This document shows positions 10,719 to 21,800 of a stretch of DNA of 64,000 nt, piece after piece. A program made the translations under genes and the position numbers. The stretch's first letter is position 1, and each line of letters opens with the position of its first letter. The DNA comes from Gibbula magus (lineage: Eukaryota > Mollusca > Gastropoda > Trochida > Trochidae). The notes beneath the pieces are model-generated. The model saw only the letters and a list, made by a program, of their open reading frames with translations. It was not told where the DNA came from and searched no databases. The DNA is taken from positions 12,598,395 through 12,662,394 of the forward strand of contig OW388298.1 in assembly GCA_936450465.1 (NCBI GenBank), written 5' to 3'.

Positions 10719-12860
10719 AAAATGAACGATATCCGTTCCTGTGATCAGTGACGGATTCCGGGGGAGGGGATTGGGGTGTTCAAGGAGTTCGCCCCCTCCC
10801 CCTTTGAATGTTTTTGCATGTTAACTTGAAGGAACCCCACAGTGACCCCCTTCGCTCCTGCTGTAATACTGTGATTTGAAATTTCTTAGATTTTCTAATG
10901 AAGGATCGCTCGCAATTTTGAGAGAGTAAACATGTTGTAAAATACGTTTCAAGGTGTTTTTTTTACCGGTAATCCATTTCTCATTTCATCAAATTGATGG
11001 AAATATTATAAATAAGACATTAGATGATTAGAGGAAAATTGGCAATTGTCATCGGATATCATGACTCTTTTGTCTATCTCATCGAGCGAAATAAATCTAT
11101 ATGTTCAAGAGTGCGCCAAAACGCGAGCGTCATCAATGTCAAATAAAGAATTCCTCAACAAGATCCTTCGTACGTTAGACACGAAACTACTCACTCGTTT
11201 CATGAAAATTGTATAATACGGGAACTCGTTTAGTTTTCTTCATTCATGATATGTCTTAGATGAATATGAAACGAGAACGAAAGCACGTGACCGCTTTTGA
11301 CCAATGACATTGCTTTGCATGGAGAAATAAATGCGCATATCCAATGATCGTGTACTGCTTCATTACAATTACATGTATGTACATTTCTTGTTCACTTCCG
11401 GTCAAAATAAGCCAACGTTATCCTAGGGAATTCCACATTATTTAAACTATTTGAATCGAAAAACGCACATACAGTTTTCAGAAATATCGACCAAAAAAAC
11501 AACGAAAAGTATGTCAAACATTTTAAATTTGAACAAACAAAAATCCCAACAATATTTAGAAATAGCTTGAATTACACCACCATTTGTTACTCGACATTTG
11601 TAAAAGAAAAATTAGGAAAAATATATTCTTCCGTTTTCGTGTTCTGGTCCGGGAACGTTAAACCCTTAATGCGTGCTGTCGGGGCTGAAAATATACAGAT
11701 AAAACAATTTCGATGACTTGGTGAATAAACTTTAATCAATTTCTTTTGAAATATTTATTATAACAATATAGTTATGACAACCATCAAGAACTGAAACGTC
11801 TTAAATGTGTTATGAATGTACATTTTTATTGAATAACGAAACTTTAATGTCCATTCTGATCGTAGTATACTATTTTCTTTCTTTGTGTAAGGACATGTTA
11901 ATTGGAATAAAAAATTAATAAAATAGATAAAGATTGACATGACAATAACATACAATAGAGATTTACTCAGAAATGGGATGTAAGTTTTAAAAGTAAAATA
12001 TGCTACTTCTTTGTAAGCTCTAAGTTTCAGAATCAAATTGAACTAAAAAAAAATGTCGTTAAAAAAGTTTATATCTGAATACAAACAAAACATAAACATA
12101 AACTAGACTGGAAGACCAAATGCTAAACAATCTTGAACTGAACAAATAAATCATAACAAAATAAACGACTATTTAACATATACATGTACAAGGTAATAGT
12201 TTAACTGAAAGAGTGTGATATAAAAGTGTAGACAAAAGTCAAACTGCGTCCGAAAAGTCCGCAGTCCGTATAACATTACAGCTAGTTTTAACTATTGTTT
12301 ATAATTTAATCTTATGTTTTTAAAGACTCTGTGAACAGAAGCAAAGCGTCATCTCGGTCATTCAGCAAATCTTGACTGAAGCCAATACGTATAAACGGAA
12401 ATTTTAAAGAAACAAAAGCACACGGATGTGGATAAAGTCAATAATAAAAAAAAACATTATATTTTGTCTTTATCTATCATACAATATTCAATATATTATA
12501 TCAGATTATTAGTTTTGACATAAAATAATTCTACCATGAACATTTGTTGATCCTACGGCGACTGTCTTGAATTCCTTATTTTCTAATTCTAATCCGGACC
12601 TCCTTTATAACTGAATTTTGTAAATGTCAATAGAAAAGGGTTTAAATTGAACAATGTATAACATTTGATACAAATAGCGGATTTGAAGACAATTATAAAC
12701 ATGACCGTCATCCTCTAAGATCCTCTTATGAGGTTTAGATGTCCAGTGTGGGTAGTTTACTGTATCTGGGACGTGACAATCCTATATCGTTCCTTTGATA
12801 TCAGAACAATTGTCCATGGAAGCTTCTGTAGATGTTCTCTATAGAATATGTCCTCTGCTT
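10719..12860. other. Intergenic region between the Ig gene and gene 2
   Basis: No coding region found. It starts with a C/G-rich CAGTGACGGATTCC-type element end (10746-10860). An AATAAA at about 11089 could serve the Ig gene. Copies of the ATCTCATCGAGYGA repeat motif occur at about 10165 and 11075. The rest is AT-rich and unassigned. Confidence 0.5.
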
Positions 12861-12861
12861 T

Positions 12862-12912
12862 CTACCAGTAGTCACCATCCGACCCCAGGAAGAGCAGAGC
12901 AAGGGGAGAGAT
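12862..12912 (-). pseudogene. Decayed copy of the gene 2 C-terminal segment (copy C)
   Basis: On the minus strand this reads LISPLALLFLGSDGDYW, clearly related to the last residues of gene 2 (LMSPLALIFMESDDDYR). It is cut at its upstream side by the foldback element 12916-13137. With 13187-13262 it shows that the end of the last exon has been tandemly duplicated about every 117 bp. Confidence 0.7.
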
Positions 12913-12915
12913 CAG

Positions 12916-13137
12916 GGACCTGTTCCATAACATCCACAACAGCGAGCGATTATAATCGCTCATCTCTTGAACGCGATTGCTCAATGAAGCGCTACCTAAC
13001 AAAGCGAGAAAAACCTCGAGGAATCGCACTGTGTCGTTGAGGAGAGAATGCGCTACATTGAGCGCTAATTGAGCGCTACTTTGAGCAATCAATGAGCGAT
13101 TATAAGCACTCGCTGTTATTGAACGGAGCCCAGGTCC
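12916..13137. mobile_element. 222-bp foldback miniature element
   Basis: Ends GGACCTG / CAGGTCC are followed by roughly 45-bp imperfect inverted arms that share ACAGCGAG and TTATAATCGCTCA. The interior repeats GAGCGCTA/TTGAGCGC motifs. No coding capacity. It sits between two copies of the duplicated gene 2 tail, probably inserted into the array. Confidence 0.75.
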
Positions 13138-13186
13138 TTCTGAACATGTCCTACATTGAACATGTCCTCCTACTTTCAATCCAGAT

Positions 13187-13262
13187 CTTCCGATAATCAG
13201 CATCTGTTTCTAGGGACATTAGTTCAAGGGGAGACATGAGGTTCCTGTTTGCATCGTGCTCC
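13187..13262 (-). pseudogene. Second copy of the gene 2 C-terminal segment (copy B)
   Basis: The minus-strand frame reads EHDANRNLMSPLELMSLETD and then ADYRKIW, against EHDANGDLMSPLALIFMESD and DDYR in the gene itself. It lies 117 bp downstream of the genuine end, beyond the stop codon, and is still open. It could be an untranslated duplication or part of an alternative terminal exon. Confidence 0.7.
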
Positions 13263-13303
13263 ATGGAACATGTCCGCTATACATGTCTGCTCTCAACCAA
13301 CAT

Positions 13304-15857
13304 CTACCGATAATCATCATCCGACTCCATGAAGATCAGAGCGAGGGGAGACATGAGGTCCCCGTTTGCATCGTGCTCTAGGTATGCGTCCCAGCTGGTC
13401 GTGTTCTCCTCCCTTCGTCTTCCACTTCGTCTCCTCCTCTTTCTTTCCCTTCTTCTCCCCATTCTCATTCGTACGGATCGGCTTCTCTCCTCAACCGCAA
13501 ACCTCCCAAATTGTCCGCTCACTGACGTACTTGTACTCGGCAATGCGACGGACCTACCATCGTCCTCATAAGAAAAACTGCCAGAGTTACCTCCCTTTAT
13601 AGCTACGTCACGTCGTCCTCTTGAACGTGAACGTCTGTCTTTCATTCTTCGTGATGAATTGAGTTGATGTTCACGGACCTCTTCAGTGCCATATTCACCA
13701 TTTCTGTATTCAGAGTTATCTCCCTTAGACATGCGGTCATATTTGTTCCCCCTTGAATCATGTCCTGTCATCTCATCAGATGCACCCTTACCCATCATTG
13801 ATCTTCCAGACTTCATTCCAATTGTAGCGGAACCTCCCTTAGACATTCGACCATCTTCTCCTGAACTTTCCGCCATATCTCTGGGTCTATCAGTGTGCTT
13901 CTTTCTCCCTTCCGCCGTTCTATTCGTTGAAGGTCGAAGCAGATTTTCATAAGCTTTCCTCATCTCCTCATCAAGCTCTTTCTCACCATCTTCAACTTCC
14001 TCCAATACAGCCCCATCAGGAAGACCTCTTCCCAGACGTACGGTTTTGTGGAGCTTCTTTTTTCTTGGGTCATGTCGTCTGTGTGTATGGACATATTTCC
14101 CTCTTTGACTCAAAGCTCCTTCATCAATGAGTGGTCGTCCTAGCTGAGATGTATCAAGGTCGGATGGTTCAGTTATGGAATCTTCAGTTGTGTCGATATG
14201 TTCCTCTAGTATGGTTCCAGTCTTTCTTCTTCCTTTGGATCGTGACCGGGATCTCTTTCTGTCGGGAGATCCTGACGATCTTCCATAAGATTTAGTCTTC
14301 CAGTTTAAGCTACCAGTCTTCATCAGTTTGTTTTTAGCAGTAAATTCAACATTTGTGATATTCAGATCATCATCAGTTGTTTCTGTCTCCCATCCTCTGA
14401 AGATTCCCCAATCATCTGGCCAATAGTTCAAACCTCCATAGTCAAAAGAGCTAGCGTCAGAATCATCACCAGCTGGTCGTCCTCCGGCTGTCCTTGATTC
14501 TCCTGAACCTCTCTCGTCACTGATTCCAGAATCTCCAACATGATCTTCGTCTCCTTCATCCGGCGACCTCTGCTTTCCCTCTTCTATCTTTTGCCTACCA
14601 GGGGGAACATCTTTCCTCTTTTTACCTTGTCCAGATATGTCTTCATCCGCTTGTTGCTCTTGTGTTTCGCATTTTCTTCCTCTCCTTTTCTTCTTCTTTG
14701 CTTGTACGGGTACTTCCTTCTGTCCATCCTTGTCTAGGTCTCCCGAACGCCCTTCACCATTTACTCCATCTTCAGCTTGGGGACCTTCATTTTGTGAGCC
14801 TTTCTTTTCTCTCTTCTTTCTGTTATTCTTGTTTCGACCTTTGTCCTTACCCTCCTCAATCCACCCAGCTCCTTCAACATCCTTCCCATCATCTTCTTCA
14901 GGAGCTTCAACTTCTTTTCCAGATCTCTGCTTCCCTTCCCTCCTTCTCTTCTTATTTCCATCTTCCGTTCTTCTATCTTTATTTCTATCTGTAGATGCCT
15001 CAGATTCTAATTCACCATCTTCATAGTCTCCAGCACCTTTACCTTCTATGTCCTCTCCACGTTTACGTCCCTTTCCTTTCGATTTTCCTCTGGACCCTTT
15101 CATATGACCATCATCAAGGTCCGAATCCTGTTCGCTCGGACGACCTCTTCTCTTACTTTTGCTCCCTCCTTCATCATCCAACCCACAGCTGCCCGTTATT
15201 CCCAATGGTCTACCAATACTTCCATCTTCAAGGTGGGACCCACCTGGACCCCGCTTCTTTCTTCTATACTTCTTTCCCTCGTCGTCCCACTGGGGCTTAT
15301 CTCGAACTATTCCGCCTGTATCACTGTCGTCTAAAAGAGGATCTGGATTATTGCCTCTTCTTCTGTCCCATCTTTCTCCATTTTCCAATTGAGATCCGTC
15401 TGGACCTTTGTCCCTTGCAAACCTTCTCTCACCGTCTTGATATCTATCTTCAGGATATCTCCCTGTACTCTTGCCTCCGTCCTCCAATTGAGTTCCCCCT
15501 GGACCTCTACCTTTAGCACCCCTCCTCCCTTTACCCTTGCCTCCAAGACTTGAACCGTCTCCACCCCTTCCTGTCTGATGCCTCCTTTCTCCAGGGTCGC
15601 TTGAGCCATCTATTGATCCTTCGAACTCTTCAGTGGAGCCCTTCTTGTCACTGCCTTCACTGAACCCTTGGTCTTCTTCAGGACTTGCATACAGCGTTCC
15701 TTTCTTGGCTTTGTTCTTTTCGTCTTCATCCGACCAGGCTGCTACCACACCTATTGGGTGTATATGGAAGCGGAAGGGAGCAGTTGGGGTTCCAGTCAAG
15801 TCTTCGGTTATGGGTCTTCGGATCGTGTTTCCTTTTCCACGAATATCACCAGGATCA
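13304..15857 (-). CDS. Gene 2, exon 7 (2.5-kb terminal coding exon)
   Basis: Acceptor CATATTTTCCAG, phase 2 entry, 850 codons to TAG at 13306-13304. It is markedly richer in G+C than its surroundings, and the frame is far longer than chance. It opens with DPGDIRGKGNTIRRPITED and PFRFHIHPIGVVAAWSDEDE, then becomes low-complexity and charged, with stretches such as KKKKRRGRK and KRSRSRSKGRRK. Plus-strand frames across it are antisense shadows. Confidence 0.88.
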
Positions 15858-18800
15858 CTGGAAAATATGAATGGTGAATGATATAAGTTTGTTAATATTA
15901 GTCAATGTGATAACATTTTTGTCGTTTAAGAATGATAAAAAAAAAAGATAGATATTCTGAGTTAAAGGCAGATCGGATCATTCCCAAACACAATGATTTG
16001 TAGATCAGTCGTAGACAAGTTGAGAAAGCTGAGTAAGGTTTAATTAGTTTTCAGATCATAGACCATCCTTTTAAAGTGAAATGAAAATAAAAATACCTCC
16101 AAACTGTGAAATTTTCCGGCCTGTCAGGAAGTTCAAGTTTCTGATATAGAAGTTTCAAGTCTTTATCTCCTTTCTCTGTATCGTCAGTTCTGAAGATGAA
16201 ATATAACCAATATGTGATCGTGTACTTAGTGATCGTGTTCATATAATGAATCAGCGATCTGCAGCTTTAAACATTAAAGGTACAACCATTGTGTTGTTGG
16301 GGTCAAATAGCCAAACGTTATAAATGGTCTTACTTTATCGAGAAGTACCAACTGTTACCGAAAACTACCATATTGATGATATTCGACCTAGTATTTTGAC
16401 GATATGAAGGTAAAAGTGTCGATTTCTGATCGAAAACCGGACAATGCACCGTGTGTGGCGCGCGCCAATGAGTCAAACGTAATTTTGGAATCTTATTTAA
16501 ACCAGATAAAATAAAACATTTGGGTTGATACTGTTTAATAGGTCAGATAACTACTGTGCGTGTAAATAGGACATGCACTTTCGGTTTCTGCACATGCATA
16601 ATGATGTTACTCGATTTTAATTGGAAACTAGTAATTATGATATATTTGGCGATTGGGGATGAATATGCCAGCTTAGTGAATTTGTTTGTATTGAAAACAG
16701 CACATATGGTGTGTTCGAACGTATTAAAGTCAAATCAAATTTTATGAAACACAATGGATGCACCTTTAATGGATTCAAGGATATGTTCGGAATTCCAATC
16801 AATTCTTTTGGTTATAAAATGACCATGTGACCATGCAAATAACAGTTCGGACTGGAAAATGTTCGTTTTTACAAAAAAAAATTAAGTTGTATAGGAGGAG
16901 AATTTGTAAAAACAAAATTGACAAAGTAAATTTTCAGTGAATGTATGATTAACCTGAAGACGTACAGGTTGAAATAATAAAGTGTATACATATCCAAATT
17001 ATTTTCATTTTTGTTTTAATGTTTTAAAATGTCTAAGTAATCAAATATTCATTATTATTATTAATTATTATTGACAGTTCCTGTGTCGCATCGGATGCCT
17101 TCCGCTAGCAATTCTCTAAAATATATATACAAAAATGATTGCAAAAGTTACATGTCAAGTGATCCTTACACAATACTAAATTCCAAAATGTAAGTTGTAC
17201 CTGTTATCAGTTCCTGGTTCGACTCCCGGGTCCTCTCGTCCTAGAAGTTTAACATCCGGGTTGGTATCACGTGACCCGTCAATACGAGGCTCGCCCACAT
17301 TTTCCCTTCCGGGGGATAATAGACTCTCGAGTCGTCTGAAATGTACACCATGTTTCACATATTACAAAGTCAGCACTATTTTACCGAGACAGCATCATCA
17401 GCTGCTCTAGAACTAGACATCCCTCAATTAGATATGTGATCGTGCTGTCTTCATATAATGAGCATGTGGTTAGTTTATATTTATTAGATAAGTTTATCAT
17501 GATTATATCACATAGGTGATATAACGGAAACAAACATAAACATACAATTTATATCCTGGTAACAAAAAACATATTTAGCATCTATGACACCTCATTAGTG
17601 ATAAATTTACAAATATCATATACAGAGTCCAGGGACTCGCTACCACAAGCTTTTGTGAGTCCCAGCAGATTATTCCCTCAATGAGGAAGCAATTACTAGA
17701 TAAAAATCCTTTGAGTCCAGGGGACTCGCAACTCAAATATTTATGAGTCCTTTCAAAATTTTATGAGTATTTGATGCAGGACTTTATCACTGCATTACCA
17801 ACTTTCCCCTCAAGGCATAACAAGCGCCGATCTCAATCCTTGCCTTAGTTAAGCCTTGCTGCATTTCGTAACCTATTCTGTTCTGGTCTAAAACAATATA
17901 AAGTTCAGGTACGCTCGTTACTACGCTATGGCAGATGATGTAACAATATGCAGCAAAGTTTAAAGTTGTCAACTAACTTAGTTCATTACTTGTAACATCA
18001 GACGATGATAAACGAATAAACGGTAAACGAATTAGTGATGACATTTCAACAGCTCGTGGGATATGACGTTAAAATGCTCAGGTTATAATGGAGTCAAAAT
18101 AATGCTTGATCCATCGACGGTTTTACACGACTCACCTCAGTGATGTGTGATAGGGTTATGTTTTATAGAGTTTATAACATGTATGACTTCACTCACGATC
18201 GTACATGACAAACACGTAAAGAAGACAAGTCACTATGTTACCAGAAATGAGTTGTCATAATCCAACACTATATTCACATCTGTTTATAAATTTACCTTGC
18301 TGCTATTCCTATGTCACCATCTTTGTCACCGTCACCTTCTTTGCCACCATCTCCGTCGCCATCGACATCTTTGTCGCCATCTTTGTCCCCGTCGCCATCT
18401 GTGTCCCCATCGCCATCTTTGTCCCCATCGCCATCTTTGTCCCCATCGCCATCTTTGTCACCATCGCCATCACCGTCACCATCTTTGTCACCATCTCCAT
18501 CACCGTCACCACCTTCATTGTCGCCATCGATCTTCTTCTTTCTCTTCTTTCGTTTCTTCTTTTTCTCATCAGATTCTGGTTTTATTGGAGTGACATTCGG
18601 CGCGAGCTCACCCAGGTGTTCAACTACAGGTTTTCTGAAAATGAGGCATCAGTTCTCGGAATGGTTGATTGATTGATTCAGGGGCCATATGATTATGTTA
18701 AGCTCCTGTCCTGTGTTAAAAAAACGCTTGTTCTCGCGAGACCCTAAAGCCTACATTTCAACATACAAACATCGGATTCACGCTAAATTTGAGCTCAACG

Positions 18801-21800
18801 TGTATATGATATAAATCATGGCGGGCATTAATGTTTTCTTTGATTCACAAAATGTATTTTATGTCTAACCCTAACCCCTCCATCTATCTCAGATCTTACC
18901 CTTATAATAAGATTCCATAATTTCTTGCTTTGAAGTATACACAGATTCCAGGACGGTGGTTGGTTGATAACACGATCACGTGACCTAATTTCAACTACAT
19001 ATTTCTCTTGAACCCTTGGAAAATTGTTCATAATTGTGTGAACCTTACAATTTCTTGTAAACTTTCGCGGATACTACTTTTCTCTTTGTGTATTATAAAA
19101 GGTTACCTGCATGTCAGAGTTTTTGGGTTTTTTTAAATCTTTTTTATTCATTTCATTTCAGTAGGTATACATGGTAATACAGAGTTCATAAGTCAGTGAA
19201 GCATTCATAAAATAAAGGCATTTAGTCACAGTTGTAAAATATACATGAGAGCTTTCCATTTAGCATGGAAGGAAGACAAAGTATTGTTTTTACAAGCTAT
19301 AAATTTGTTCCATATTGAAAACATCCTTGACAATGCTAACAAAACTGTCAATTGATAACTTGGTTTTCTTGATACTTGAGACATGTATATATTTGTTTGC
19401 CATGAGGATGATATGTGATGCCAGAAAGCTGACAGAACTGTTACAAAATAATATATCTAACTCTGAAATGGTAATATAAGAATGTGTTATATGTTGGTTC
19501 ATAAAGTTTTCAACTTTTCTCCAGAAGTCATGCACTTTGTTGCATTTAATGAAAACATGCTGTAGATTTTCGGGTTCCGATTCACAAAAAGAGCAAATAT
19601 TAGTTTGAATTAAATTCATTTTCAACAACTCCTTTCTAGTGTAAATTGCTCTGTTAATAAATCTATACTGACAATCCAAGAGTTTTACATCTTTAGTACA
19701 GTTTCTTTATCTTGTAAACACTACATTCCAATCAATATTTAAATTAAAGTTCATTTTGCCATTTCTGACACACTTTTAGTTGAGTGTTATTAGCAATGTC
19801 AGAGTTAATTAATTTAAAACTTATCACAAATATTCATTTTATCGAATATCGGTATCACGGACGTTGATAAAAGAGACAAATCGAGTTCTTCCATACTCTT
19901 GTCATTTTTATAAGATTATAAGAATTGAATGTCGGTTTGTGTGTTTGCACTTGAACATGATCGCTATTGACTGTATGATTGTGTTTGACTGTATGATTGT
20001 GTTTGACGTCGTTCATCTCCCAGGGCAAATACACACAGTGACATTTTATATAATAGTGAACAGGTAACGAACTTACTCGTCCTCTGAGTGCAGGAACTCT
20101 TCCCTGAGTAGACGTTCTTCGGATACAGTTGTGATCCTGCAATAGTTAAGATAATAAGCTCTGCAAATGCTCGTCTTGCAATGTGTTTGAGGACATCCAA
20201 GCATGAGGTGGCAACTTTAAAATACGAGTAGACCTCCATTGACCCTGATTGTACATAACAGGTCCTGGGGGGAAATATCGCAAATTAAATTCACTGTCAC
20301 CTCGTGTCGAGTTCTCTAGTTCTTGATCTGTCTCTAAAGATTCTATTAGACATATAACTGGTAATTGATAAGGGACATTTGGATTTGTAAACTTTTTGTT
20401 TTAAGTCATTTCATGATCCCGGGGTTATATATTCTTAAAAACCCGTTTAACCTAAAGGAATGGTGATTGTTTTGTGCATCCGGGCATCGTCTTTAGCTGA
20501 TTGGACCAGAAATTATACAGATTCATCAAAAGTTTATTTTGAAAAACCCTAGAGCCATGGATTCAAAACCAAAGACATAATGAGAACTGAGTGTCGCTGC
20601 ACAACACACACGTAACCACTTACTCACTAATGTAGCCATTGGGCAACGGGAATATATGAAATAGTGGTGCCTGTATTAAGATAACTTTGTGTGACGATCC
20701 CTAATCGAAAGTTACTTATCTTTCCCTTGAGAAAAGATTGCACAAAGGCTACCTCGGTGTTAACATTGATTTGTCTGACGTACCCAAATCGTACGTTACG
20801 TATCTACCCTTTGAGAAATAATTACATAAATACAACCCTTAATGTAACAATCCCCAACCTTACCTGTCATCTTCAACGTTCTTTTCATTATCTTTGCAGC
20901 AAGGGACTGTAAATAGAAATATATTTGCATGAATGTGAAAAGGGTATATAGTCTTCTGTTCACACCACATAAGTGGTTCATTACTAAACGACCAGACTCG
21001 TAAAATAACTAAATATTGCTAGGCCATCGTTGAAAAAAATATTGCGTTGATGACGTAATTATGAAGTTTTCAATATAAGATGGAAAATTATCGATTATTG
21101 CAAATATTGAAGATTTCAATTGAAGGTTTTTATTTGCTATTTCATTTAAACAAAATATCATTGAAGCCCGATAGTTTGTCAACATGCTGTTTATCTCATC
21201 ATGGTTTTCATGATATAGGCCAGCGCGGGTAAGCAACATTCGAAAACTACAAATTACAGCTTAACCAACGTTAACATGTCGTGTACACACGTTCCGTTGT
21301 CGCGTTGCAACAGTGACGTTAGGAAACAATGACGTTTTCCAATTAGACGTCACCTATTGACCACAGTAATTAATGACATGTCTTCATGTATGATCAACCG
21401 TATTATTGGGAGATTGGCGACTTTCGTAAAGCTCATAATGCCGATAAGGCATTTCTACAGAAGCATTAGAAATGACAGTGGAATAAGGAGCTGTACCGAA
21501 ACAACAGAAATAAAAAAAAAGTTGATCATCCATAATGGCATGTTATTAATTTTTCATAAAACTTCTAAATGTCTACTTATAAATGAAGTTTTCCTTGAAG
21601 TGTACAGCGAATGGCTTAACACAGCTCAATATTTCGCAAAATGATAGGCAGGTTATAAATGATGAAATACAATAATATGTGTCGAGGCGAAATGTGGGAA
21701 GTTGGTACAGTCAATGCTGGCGATAGTTGCCTTACTCTGAGGGCGTGGGTTCGAATCCCGCATGGGTCTCGGCCCGAAAAAAGTACAGGAATTTGTACTA

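Noticed and set aside
10522..10744. Two 67-codon frames around the last Ig exon
   Set aside because: They use other phases than the one required by exon 3; the phase-1 frame between the acceptor and TGA 10718 gives the transmembrane helix.
13329..15881. Several plus-strand frames up to 173 codons
   Set aside because: Antisense shadows of the 2.5-kb coding exon of gene 2; no splice logic and biased Ser/Leu/Phe composition.
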